Shown piece after piece: positions 24,401 to 36,176 of a stretch of DNA of 64,000 nt. The stretch's first letter is position 1; each line of letters begins with the position of its first letter. Both the position numbers and the translations under genes were made by a program. The notes below the pieces were generated by a model. It saw only the letters and a program-made list of their open reading frames with translations. It ran no database searches and was not told the origin of the DNA. This DNA comes from Drosophila pseudoobscura (taxonomy: Eukaryota; Arthropoda; Insecta; Diptera; Drosophilidae), in assembly GCF_009870125.1 (NCBI RefSeq), contig NC_046683.1, positions 806,001-870,000 of the forward strand, given 5' to 3'.

Positions 24401-25567
24401 GCCACGATAGGCGATATATCCCTACGTGCACAGATGTCCCGCTAATAGCAGTTGTGTTGAAAATATCGCTCGCAATGGCAATGGGGGGCAGTGGCAGTCC
24501 TATTGGAAGGGACAGTGGCTCTTGCAAGGTATATTCATTCATCATACATATTGTGATACAATGATTTAATTAAGCCATCGTCCCAATAAGAAAAAAGCTC
24601 AAATTAAGAGAGTACATTGTATGCATATGCATATGTGAATGTATAATAGATCCAATAAATTATTACATTACACTTTCATACTTATTGTACATGCATACAC
24701 ACATAGAAACATCCCCTTTCATGTATAATCCTTGCTGCTCATTTGCTCGCGACTTTTCGTACCGTACCGTACCCCTTCCAGTTCCGTTCCGTTCCCTTTC
24801 CGATTTCGTTCTTGCTTCTGACTTCCAGCGGAACTGTTGTTGGATGCCTGCCTGCCTGCCTGCCTGCTGTAGCAGCTTTTCCACACAAGTGCGAGAGATA
24901 CCAAAAACCGAGCGGAGCGTGTTCGCTCATTCGGTTTAGGCGCTTTGCTCTATCTTTCTCTCTCTCTCTCTCTCAGTTTTTATTTTACTTCGTTTTTCTC
25001 TGTGGGCTGCCTGCGCGCTGCATTTGACCGCGACTCAGTAGCAAAGGAAAATCCATTTTCCATTTTTCTAGACGCGGACACAGGCTCTGAGTATCGTGTG
25101 CGGCGGACGTCCTTGTCCTTCGTGCGTCGTTTGCTCGCGCTGGCTGACGGTTTTTGGTGAGCATAATCAAAATGGATGAAAAAATGAGAAAGCCAGGATG
25201 AAAATTAACAAAAAAACAAAAAAACTATCCGCTGTCGTAACTGGAACTCTGAAAACTTGCCAATACGTCTCACAAATTCGCTGATATCGAAAAATAAATA
25301 GAAAACTAATCAAATAAAAGCTGTGCTGCCTACGAAGTGCATTCGGAGTGTGATACAATTTTTTTCTAATTTTTTTTTTTTAGTAATCTTTGTGCGTGTT
25401 AAGTGCAACAAAAAATAATAAGAATACGTGGAAAACGAATCGAATCGAGATTCTTCGAATGAAGAGGAAGGCCATCCACAAAAAACCAAATCCAAAAGCA
25501 AAAGCAAATGGGAGAAGCAGCGCAATAAGGCAGAAAAAATACTTTGCCTGTGTGTGCAAAAGTGAGT

Positions 25568-25626
25568 CTGTTCTGTTCTGTTCCGTTATGTTCTCTTCTG
25601 TTCCGTTCTGTTCTGTTCTGTTCTGT
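25568..25626. repeat. TTCTG/TTCCG pentanucleotide array
   Basis: About eleven units of TTCTG with TTCCG and TTATG variants. Related arrays occur near 26494-26534 and 28345-28380, so this is one of a dispersed set. Confidence 0.85.
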
Positions 25627-26493
25627 TAGTTGTGTGTTAGCATTGACAGTGAAAATTGTTGTTGTGTTGTGAGTTTTTGCGTTACAGTTATGCCTCCTCT
25701 GGACGTCTTTTGAGTGGAGGATGTGTGTCTGGGATGTCTTACGTATACATACATACAAACATACATACATACATGTATGTACATACATATGTTTATTTGA
25801 AAGTGTTTATGTTGATGTGCGCTCGTGCTTTAAAAATTGTTTCAGTTGGTTTTTTGGCTAAACAATTTTTTTTGCTTGACCCAGGAAAGTACACGGCCCA
25901 CACAAATACTCATGTCGTGTGTGTGCACACAACTAAACAATATGGTATATAGAGTTCCGGGAGAAGTTGCTATCCAGCTGGTTCGTGGCATTATGTACAT
26001 ACATACATACATATGTACATATGTACGCGCCCATGCATATGCAAATATTAAATAACCAGTGAATTTATGTATGTAAAAGAACGATATAGTGCTTTCTATT
26101 CTTTGTAAATTCAAATTGAGAAAAGTCAAACTTACAAACATACATATGTACATATGTATGTATGTACACATGTATGCACATAGATACGTAATAACAGTGC
26201 GAAAAAGGAGAGAGAGGAGCGGTAAGGGGCCAGCAATGTTTGCAACAAAAACTGCTTCGACGGCAGCACTGCTTGCTGGAGGCATAACCAAAAGGAGCAC
26301 CCCGCATCGCGCAACTCCCCTCCCCTCCCCTCCACTCCACTCCACTTCACAGCTAGTGCCTACGCTGCCTCTATAAAAAGTAAATGTAGATGTGCTCAAA
26401 AATTGTTTTGCGCATTTTGGGCTGTGGGATGGCTTGTCGGATGGCTTTGAGCGGAGACAACTTCTCTACTCTACTTTCTGCCTGAGCAAATGT

Positions 26494-26534
26494 TGTTCTG
26501 CTCTGTTCCGTTCCGTTCTGTTCTGTTCTGTTCT
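26494..26534. repeat. TTCTG/TTCCG pentanucleotide array
   Basis: Second member of the dispersed pentamer family, in the same orientation as the copy near 25.6 kb. Confidence 0.8.
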
Positions 26535-28344
26535 TGGTGCTGCTGACATTGTTGTTGTTGTGCGTTTGCTCAGAGCCCGACGCGGACACACACACACGCA
26601 CACACACACACAGAAAATCATCATCAATTACTTAGTACCCCCTCCCCCCTCCCGCCACCCCTCTCCCACGCAGGGCAAAAAAAGGAGAAAAACCACGTAG
26701 TATGCTATCTGCTGCGCCTATCAAAGCTTTTTGTTGCTCGGGCGGGCTCTCTTTTGGCTCAATGTATGCGTACCAGCTCACGCACACCCACACATGCATA
26801 CATATTAGAAAACACACACAAAACAATCCGCCTAGGAGCACTGCTCCGCTCTGCTGTTGTGTTGTGGCGCTGATACTGTACCATTTTAATTTATTAGCCT
26901 GTACATATGTATGTACACATGATATAGTACATATGTACAGATCTGTACGTACATATGTACATAGATTCAAGTGTGAAAGTTGTGCGAAACTTGGTCGGCG
27001 GCTATTGATACTCCTGATACCTGACACGAATCAATGTTCTTTACGCTGCGATCATCATTCAGGTTTGTTTTTGTTTGACATTTGATACAGACACACATAC
27101 ACATACACATACACATACATATGTCTGTTCATATGGATCTCCTTTGTATCGATCACTTAAAAATGAGTCATTTCATTCATGTGTCACGAAATGCATATTT
27201 CCGTGCTGATATTTAGCGTGCAGGATCTTTTCGAGACACCCCCGTCGTCTTTCTTTACACGTTCTTTGTGCTTTACGATCTGTTCACACCAGATGTTCAT
27301 CCGTGGATGTATAGTTATGAATAAACTCAATCAGGAGCGGCATGCGTCCATATCTGACAGAATTGGTAACGTAACGCCGCTGATCTAATGCCCAATACTT
27401 CATATATCACGCCAGAAAATGTTAGACAGACGGTCCAGACAGATATGCAATTCGCAGAGTTTTGCAATTTTGTGGCTCATTCGATTATTGCCATCTTTTT
27501 TGGTGAACGGAAATATTGCATAATTTGGTTTCGAAAACTTTTCAGTGGCATTTATCGACATTTCCGCTACATACAATATAGAGTACGATTCAGCGGGGAA
27601 GAACAGCGTTGTTAAGTGTTCCTCACCTTTAAGGGTAAATCCAGCTTGAACCAGGTTTAGGCCGATGGATGGGCAGGGGAACCCCCTGAATCCGTAATGT
27701 TGGATCGAAAAGCAGTCGCAAGAAGTTACTCTTCGGTTACCGCGGCTATCGGGGCGATGGAAACCCATGGAAATTGTTGAATTTCCAATGGGAACACAAG
27801 TAGCAGGAACATCGCTCGTCGCCCCTAAACGGGGTGGCCTATCGAATGCAATTGGTAATAATATCGACGGCCAGCCTTTGTTGCATTCATTCTTTGCACT
27901 TTGATTCATGTTTGCCATTGAACACTTGGCATCCCCGGCGATCAAAGGCCAATTATGATGTATGTTTATACATACATTTATGACTGGCAGCGTAGTCGCG
28001 TTGTTCAATTACCTCCTTCAGCCTTCCCCCCTTCCCCCATTCACTCCACGCTCCACGCTCGTTCCTACCATCCATTCACATCCCCTCCACATCCATTCCA
28101 CCCCCGCCCACCTTCTTCGGCCAAACACCCTACCATTCGCATCGGCATCGGCATCGACATCGGCATCGCGGTGTGTGTTGTTTATCTTTGTTTTCCTTTG
28201 TATGCACACGAAATGTTTTTATTCAGCTTTTCTTTAAATGTGTATGGGTATTCTGCATGTATGCAAATGTGTGAATGGGTGAACGTGTGTGTGTGTGGGT
28301 GTGTGTGTGCGCTAGTGTAAGTGCGGCCATAAGTTCTGTAGGGT

Positions 28345-28380
28345 TCTGTTCTGTTCCGTTCTGTTCCGTTCTGTTCTGTT
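28345..28380. repeat. TTCTG/TTCCG pentanucleotide array
   Basis: Third member of the pentamer family, same orientation, with alternating TTCTG and TTCCG units. Confidence 0.8.
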
Positions 28381-31087
28381 CTCCTCTCTTGGTATTAAAT
28401 TGGCCTGGCCGGCTGGCTGGCTAGCTGGCTTTTTGTATTTATTTATTTATTTGTATACCCTTGCAGGCAGGGCGGTGCAGAGCAGAGCAGGGGCCTTAAT
28501 GGTTTTGTTTCGGTCGCTGGAAAAACCTCCAAAAACCACCAGAAAAACTACATACGAGTACTTTTTGAAAACGAGATTTCATTTGAAAAGAAACGCCAGG
28601 GGAAGGAGTGGAGGTGGAGTCGAGTATAGTGGCATTTTGAAAGGCTAGAACATCTGCAGTCCACATACACGTGCATAGATATATGTACATATGTATGTAT
28701 GTACACATATCACGTATACGTACAGCCTTTGGCAATAGGAGACCAGACCTACGAGACATTGCTTACCCAACACACTATTTCGTATATGGGGTTTTTGATC
28801 TTTTTAAACCATTAACCGCTGTTTGGGCAGCGGGGTATCCTGCAGTCGAGACATCTCTTTTGCACTCCCAGCACACACTGACGTTTGCACGACTGCACAT
28901 ACATATATACATGCCTATATATGTACATACATACGTGTACGTTATAGCATTTACGGCGTAATTACTCACTCACCCACCGCATGAATCGAGACGGTCGGAC
29001 GAACCGAACGAATTTACATATCTACACACGTACATACATACATACATAGGTATGTACATGTGTACCTCTGGGTGTGTGTATTTATTATTAAGTTGATGAA
29101 AGTTGATTCGGAATCTTCTTACCATACGCTGTCGAATAGTTGAACTCTTTGAACTGTTCGCCCTTTAAGAAAGTTACTTCTTTCTGCGTCTTGACAAACG
29201 GCCTCCTCGTCGAGTAACGTGGGCTAGAGGACATGGGATATGGGATATAGTAAGCTGTAGATGTAGAGTGTGTGACAGGATATCCAATGTCCAATCCAAG
29301 TATTTGAATATAACCACCGTGCACTGCACACAACAAATTGTACCCAAATCTTTTTCAAGTGACTTTTTATAAGTCACTATATATATGGCCAGATTTGTAG
29401 CTCCGCAAAGGATCGCCAAATGAAGTCCACCAACACAATGTATCATGCATCATGCATCAGGTGCCATCTATCATGTTTTGAGTGCTGGTAAACGACTGTG
29501 AGACACTATGATAATCGCCTCAGAACCTGTCGATATTGTCTTCGAAGCACCGCAGGATGTCTGTAGCTAAATTGATGATGTATTATTGTTATGTCAGCCA
29601 ACAGCAATGCATCATGCATCATGCATCATGCATTCCAACGCCTGAACTTCTGCACCAATCAAGTGCGTTAGCCAGCGAGCAATCCATCACTGATCCCTGA
29701 TCAAGTTCAAGGGCCGTAAACGCGCCCATCGAGCGCCCAGTTTGTGGCCCTGAAAGGTAGGCTTTCGATCACTCGTTACTTAGTCACCTATCGCTCGTTT
29801 GCAGGTCCTTTCCCGTTAGTTTACGAGATTCTACTCGCTGCTTGTTATTTGTTCGCGAGACTTCAGTCATCGCTCTCGGTTTTGCCTCGGGAAATATGTA
29901 TGTACGTACAATGTATATACATATGTAAACGTTATTTTGTACATACTCGTTTGTATGTACATATGTACATACATATGTGTATGTTCAGCCTCCGTCTAGA
30001 GTTTATTTATTTATTTTCATTCGCTTGGCGCTTATTCTCTTGGTCTGTGGGAAAAGTGCGATTATTTATTTTTCGAAACTTAATAATTTCGACAGGGTAC
30101 ACACACACACACATATGTACATCGGTATGTACACACACGGAGAAGCGCGAGGCAAATGCAATACCGAATATTGGATCAAGGAAGGAGCCACAGCCACAGG
30201 CAGAAGTCCGATTTGTAATTCGTTGGCCAGTCTCAGAAGGGACACTAGGGACCTATGCCAATACACATGCACACATATATACTATATATACTGTATATAC
30301 TGTATATACTGCATGTGCTTGGTTGTATAATAGTTTCTTCTGCTGGCGAGTACATGGCATGTACATTTTCCCATGTAAACGTCGCTGTTTTCGGTTGCCT
30401 TGGAACGGAGTGGAAGGTGGGGGAGGACTTAGCCCCCTCGGAGGGCTGAGACAATGGGGAATCGCAGGGTAATTCGTTAACAAAGCCCCGCTGCTTGGGG
30501 GAAAGCTGCTCAGCCAACACAAGGGGTACGGGAGGCACAAGAGCACAGCGCGTAATCGCATCAGCTGTGCCGCGATGCATTCCATTGCGCTGCATTGCTC
30601 GGTAATCAATATCAATTTAGAGATAAGCTCCTGCGAATGCGAAGGTTCAGAAGCCTCTCTGCCATTGTGTATGGCATGCGTGTAAGCTGCAGGCACTGGA
30701 AGAGCTAAATGCATCTTCAAAGTCTGTTTCTTCTAACGAGTACTCCTCGAGGACGAGCGTGTGTCCTCCGCTCGGTGCACCCGCACTTAGCCCTGTACTC
30801 AGCCCTGTACCTACTAGTAGCGATAATCCCCATCCATCTTCTAGTGCCCCTGCCTGCGTACTTACATATGTACCTGCAGTAGGTACACAGTGGAAGACAG
30901 TGCTCTTATGCTCTGGTAAATATACTTGTGGGTAGATATGCGGATCTGAAGTTTGGGATTACACATTTGTATTTTATTTTGATTATCCGACGCATGCTTT
31001 CGCCCCTTGTAGCAAGATTTCGCTCGAGGGACCAAAAGGGTGTGCTACGGCGGGGCTTCAGCTCTCTGCTGCCTCCCAACAAATACA

Positions 31088-31120
31088 CAGTCTTTGGCGA
31101 CGCTCAACGCAGGTCGAGAC
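31088..31120 (+). repeat. Left arm of a 33-bp inverted repeat
   Basis: This arm begins CAGTCTTTGGCGACGC and is the reverse complement of 32415-32447 with 30 of 33 positions identical. Similarity does not clearly continue inward or outward. It may mark the ends of an old mobile element or be two copies of a short dispersed repeat. Confidence 0.65.
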
Positions 31121-31761
31121 TCGCGACTGGAGACCCTTCTGGGCCGGCTAGGTCGGAAGATTGCAAGAAGATATGCATGGCTTGTGCACGATTCATTTGG
31201 TTTAGCTCCGCTGAGGCTTGTCATAGCCCTATGTTTCGAGAAGGCACCAGCAAACCGAAGTGAATCTCGCTCCTTGAACACCCTTCCCTTGTGGAAGGTG
31301 GAACGGAAAACTCTCTGACGAGCAGTCAGGTGAGGAGCGGGGAGTGGGTATACACTTGTGTGGCGCACTGTCCACCTAATGTTGTTTCAGATGTTTCTTC
31401 CGCACTGTGCTGCGAATTGGGGCAAGGAGCTGCCTCCCAGCTTCCTCGGCAAATACTCGTGGCAGTAAAACTTGAAACTCGATTTCGAGCTCTAATAATT
31501 CGCGTTAGCTTTCTAACTTCATGTCCTGTCAGAGCCAGAGAGCTGGGAGCCACGCGAACTTATTTTTGGATACTTGTTTCGTTCCGCCCGCCTTGTGCTA
31601 ACTCTCGCACGCCCCCATTCCCTTCCTTCCGCACTTTTGCCCACCACCTGTCTCCCTCTCCCTCTCTCTCTCTCTCTCTGTCTCTCTCGCTCAGTCCCTC
31701 TCTCTTTTAAATGTGACTTTTGTCATGCATTTGTCGCCGGTGCTGGCTGTGTGCTGCTCTT

Positions 31762-31794
<33 letters not shown>

Positions 31795-32414
31795 GGGCCG
31801 GAAGTTGGTTTCAAACTGTTGGCAAATGAGTTTCCGTTTGCGAGGGAGGTTTCCTGCCCAGCCCTGCCCTGCCCTGCCCAGCCCTGTCCTCGTTATTGTT
31901 GTTGTTGTTGTTGTTGACTCTTGCTGGCCTGCCTCTGGGTTTTTTGTTCATTTGCCGCTACACACTTGCACAGTTAGCAGAAGTTTATTAATTTGCTTCG
32001 CCTTGGGTTTGTTTTGTTTCTATTTCGTATAAATGCCCAGCGCGTATGTTTCGCATTTGTGTGTCAGTGTTTGTGTTTAAGGGAGCTCCCTAGATCTGTC
32101 TGTGTGTGTGTGTGTGTGGGTGGGTGCCTCTCTTCTCAAAAAGAGTGTGGAGGGGTATACTTGATATGTGCCGAAAGTGAGGATATATCTATATATATCC
32201 TTGATCGGCCCCAGCCACGCGCCTCCATTCTCTCGCTCTCCCTCCCTCACACACGCTCTTCTCCGTGCAATGGGCTTCCTCCGGCCGAGTACCGGGCAGA
32301 AAGTAGACGTTTCCACACGTTCCCCCTCGTTCACAGTGTGTACATACATATATGGGGTAGTATTTGTCTCTGAAGTTCCCAACGAGGGCCCCGCCAGCCC
32401 CCTATTGGCACCAA

Positions 32415-32447
32415 GGCTCGATCTGCGTTGTGCGTCGCCAAAGACTG
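32415..32447 (-). repeat. Right arm of a 33-bp inverted repeat
   Basis: This arm ends GCGTCGCCAAAGACTG and pairs with 31088-31120 with three mismatches. The 1.3 kb between the arms contains simple repeats and no open frame that looks like a transposase. Confidence 0.65.
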
Positions 32448-35205
32448 AAGCCTAAACTCTGTGAAAACTCACTCCCATCGCCGGCAATCCGTGCGTTTGC
32501 GCAGTGATGAAGTAATTCACTTTGTTGGTTTTCCCTGGACAGAGGCGCAGGGACAGCCAGGCAGCCAGGCAGCCAGGCAGCCAGGAAGCCAGGAAGCCAG
32601 GAGGTACTGCCCTTATGGGCGCCCTTTACGTACCCCTTTAGCCCAGTTGTGCCCCAGATGTGGATGCATTAAAGTCGCTGTCGCGGCTGCCCGCCCCGAC
32701 AAGGAACACATAAATGATTGATTGCCCGATTGATTGAGTCATTCAATTATAAACCAGGCCAATTCAGGTCATCTTCCGTTCCCGTGCCCCTCTCCGTTGC
32801 CTCCGACTCCTTTCATCGTGTTCGACGATATTTTAGATTACGCGACCTCGACTCCTTGCAACGTCAGTGCCCCCCACACACACACACTCACCCACACACA
32901 CACACACGTTTGTCAGTCTATATATGTACTTTTGTACACACAACCGTGACGTCGGTTCAGCTTACATTCAATTTGCATTCATAAATGGATCTTTCATGTC
33001 ATTCGATGCTGCCGTGGGTGTCGCAGCGTTTGCTGCATTTTCCTGTTTTCAAAATTTGATTAACGAGTATTCCATGACGAGTGTCAGGGCATGCCAGACC
33101 ATGCCAGGGGGCAGCATGTTCCGTGCAATGGGCACGGCGTATTGGGACCCACATAAAAAGGTCTAGGAAAAATAGCGGAAAAGAAACTACCATAAAGATA
33201 GAAATATCGTAGGACATTTGAGAGATTTTTGAAAATGTCTCCATTGGATATCCGATTAAAAAGCGTGCGTTCGCGGGAGATACGGTAGTAGCTGTTGTTA
33301 CGTATACGTATTACGTATACGTGTTTTCGAACCGATAATTCTTGTTGTCTTTTCACTGGATTTTGTGCTGTGCGGAGCTCCGAGGGCGCTGAAGGATGTG
33401 CTAGACAGAGTTTTGTGGAGCAGCTTTCGCCTTCGGTCGGGCTTGCTGGCCTCCTCCTATTCGAAAGATGTCTGTTTCTCTTTCTGTTTCCGTTTGCGTC
33501 TGGGTCCGAGCCTCTGTAAGGCCTCTCGACTTCGGGCCAACATCAATGGGACCGTTAAGGTGTCCGATAGCGAAAGTTGCTTTTCTCAAGGGCTCATGCG
33601 AGAGGAAAGACCTTTTCGGCTATTGGCCAGTGAGTTTTGAAAGTCAGTTCCTTCTTACGGCAGGATCTGATGGAATAATCACAGCAATCCTGTGTTTTCG
33701 CGCCAAGTTTATCTGGGGGTCAACTCCATGTTAACCCGAAGTCGAGCACCCGGCCCTCAGTCGCTCACAAATTAAAGAGCCGACTGCCAGCCCCTGGCAC
33801 AACAGCGGAGCAGGCGACTCGGCTGGGTGGGAACGGCGGGGCCTCTCCAGGGGAGGGGGCAAGCAGAGGTCGATGGGTCGATGTGGGGAAAGTGCGTGTG
33901 CTAATGTCAAAATGATTGTATGTACACGGACACGGACACGCACACGGACACGCACACAGACACCCACACGGACACGCACACGCACACAAGCAGCGAAAAA
34001 GAGAAAAAGAAACTTGCAGGCAGCCGCCGCCCCCGTGTTTCGTCATTTAATTCCCACTGGGAGCAGCCTGCCACCCATCCTGCCAGCCTGCCAGCCAGCC
34101 AGTCTGCCACCCATCCTGCCAGCCAGCCAGCACTGGAGTGCAGTGCAGTCCTTGCATGGGTTTGAGCCTCTCCTCTCCGACAGATTGCAGCTGCCAGCTA
34201 TGATCCGTTGATAAAAATAAATAACATAACGTACATGCGTCTCGCTTTGCGTCATTTGCGACGTCAGGAGCCAACAGGAGCTCCTGGCACTGGTCCTGTG
34301 ACTGGTCCTGGGACTGGTCCTGGGAGTGGGCTTGGTCGTGGGTCTGGGGGTGTGGGGGTGTGGATTTGCCGTCTCCAGTGCCAGTGACTCCAGTGATGGG
34401 TTCTATTTTTAAACAATCATCGGTTTTGTTTTCGTTGTATCGGTGCACTGCAAACGTGCAACATACGCACATACATACATATGTATGTATGTACATGTGC
34501 TCAAGTAATTAAAAGTATTTTATGGTACTCGTGGAAATACATGTGTGCACAGCACATCCGTATGCTGGAGATTCCCAGAATAACGAAAAAAAGAAAAATA
34601 AATGGAAAAATCAGGACAGCAACTACGCAGCAATCTAAAGTCCCGTTCGTTATTTCCTGAGAGGGCGAGTGGAAGAGGGGGAGGGAGAGAGGGAGAGTGC
34701 CAGGGAGAGTCGTCTCCAGGCCCTCCCTCGGCTCTGGGGAGCCTCCAGCCTCGGCTTCGGAGCTTCTCGAGCTGTCGGCTCTCTTCAGGTCGAGTCGAAC
34801 CGCGTCATGGGGTGGCGCATCGGCGCACTTGCATGTACATACATACAAGTACATATGTATGTATGTGTGTGTGTAAGCCGGCTGTCGCAATATACATGTA
34901 CATGTGTGTGCGTGAGGGTGTGTGGGTGTGGGTGTGTGATTATATGCAAATTTTCATTCTTATCGCTTGACCCGAATAATTGAAAAACAGGCTAAAAATA
35001 GAGAGATTTCTCGGTATCAGAAGGCATCAACAGAATAAACAAAGGGACAGCTGATTACAGCTTACAGAAATAGTATACTCTGCAAATATAAGAGAGAGCG
35101 ACCCACTGGGGCACCGGAGCCAATCAATCGATCCCTCCTTGTGGGTTACATATGTATGTAGACCTCGTCCCCGGGGAGTGCACCCTGCACCCCTCCCTTC
35201 AACAC

Positions 35206-35580
35206 AGATCACGACGCACCACTTCAAGGTGCTGATCGTCGAGCCACAGGTCCATGTCCGGGTGGATTTGGCCAGTAACGAGAGTATTCTAGTAGTTTAG
35301 CACAACACTTGGGTGGAGGTGGAGGTCAGCTGCAATGCTGCTTTAAATAATATGTAAGCGTTTTGTTGTCCTTGCAGGTCTTCAGCTGCACACGCCGCCC
35401 CCTGCTCCAGAGGCGCCTGGCAGAGGCAAGTGGCACCTGGCGAGAGGAGGCCCTAGGAGACATCATCGAGCACCAGCCGCCGTCACGCGGAGGCCATGGA
35501 AACGTACTCTGGATGAATGGAGGCCCACTGAACATTTCTGAGGAGAGGAGCAGGAGCAGGAGCAGGAACAGGAACCGAAA
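35206..35580 (+). pseudogene. Decayed EndoG-like nuclease fragment
   Basis: After an acceptor-like CTTCAACACAG the frame reads ITTHHFKVLIVEPQVHVRVD and then LASNE. This closely matches the conserved THxFKVLI strand of the EndoG family and the corresponding part (residues 253 on) of the EndoG-like gene at 53-54 kb. The frame stops soon after, at the TAG ending near 35300. A second block after TCCTTGCAG at 35378 reads RRPLLQRRLAEASGTWREEA, loosely like the Arg-rich helix that follows in EndoG relatives (RRHRIKDIERYTGLSF). No N-terminal two thirds and no catalytic region are present nearby. The most likely reading is a remnant of a duplicated EndoG-like gene; the second block is less certain than the first. 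A functional short gene is less likely. Confidence 0.4.
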
Positions 35581-36176
35581 CTGAAACCGAAAGGAACCGG
35601 ATTCCCAATCGATTCAGAGCAATCTGAATTCTGAGGTCTGAGATCTGAGGTCTGAAAGGAAGGATACTTTAAGGAGCGCCGCGACTGTGGAGGGGCTTCG
35701 CTATTGGTGGTGGGAGGGCGTCGCTAGTGCCAGTGCGTGCCACTTGGTGGCAAGGGGGCGTGGAACCACCGCATCTGATCGAATCATGAAGCATTGTAAG
35801 AAAAAGTCCACCCCTTGCCGTCACCGAGTCCGCATGGAATGGAATCCTTAGACTTTTCTCTGTTCTTCTCTGGTTCTCTGCTTCACAGCAAGTGTTTCCA
35901 TACACAGGGACATGATGGAATTCGGCTAACTGCAGCAGAAGCACTGCAGCAACTGTGATCCAGCTCGAGGATTACGCAGCAATCAAAATTTAAGAGCGGA
36001 ACCGAACGCACAACCGCACAAAGCAATCCGCAGGACATACTCCAAGTATTCAAGTATTCCAATAGCAGTATCAAAAGCGTAGTTAGATTAGCGCCCAGTA
36101 GCCATCATCATCAGACCACCACCTCAGACGCAGCGACGGCGGCTGCGACACCGAGACCCTAGCGGGTGACGCGGCC

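Larger units (their letters stand above)
24400..36176. other. Gene-poor 11.8 kb upstream of RSG7
   Basis: No conventional gene is supported. Likely contents are the RSG7 promoter, 5' UTR exons and long 5' introns. Candidate non-coding exon ends include a donor GTGAGC at 25157 after a C-rich leader and a donor GTGAGT near 25560. Repeats dominate: TTCTG/TTCCG pentamer arrays, CATACATATGTATG palindromic arrays, GTC repeats (about 31761-31790), ACACGG repeats (about 33922-33990) and CCAG/CCTGCCAG arrays (about 34070-34130). Isolated open frames, for example 27400-28008 on the minus strand, have no recognised domain. Confidence 0.45.

Noticed and set aside
29744-30472. 242-codon plus-strand frame
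   Set aside because: It runs through TACATA and TATACTG arrays. Cys/Tyr-rich repeat translation without motif or splice sites.
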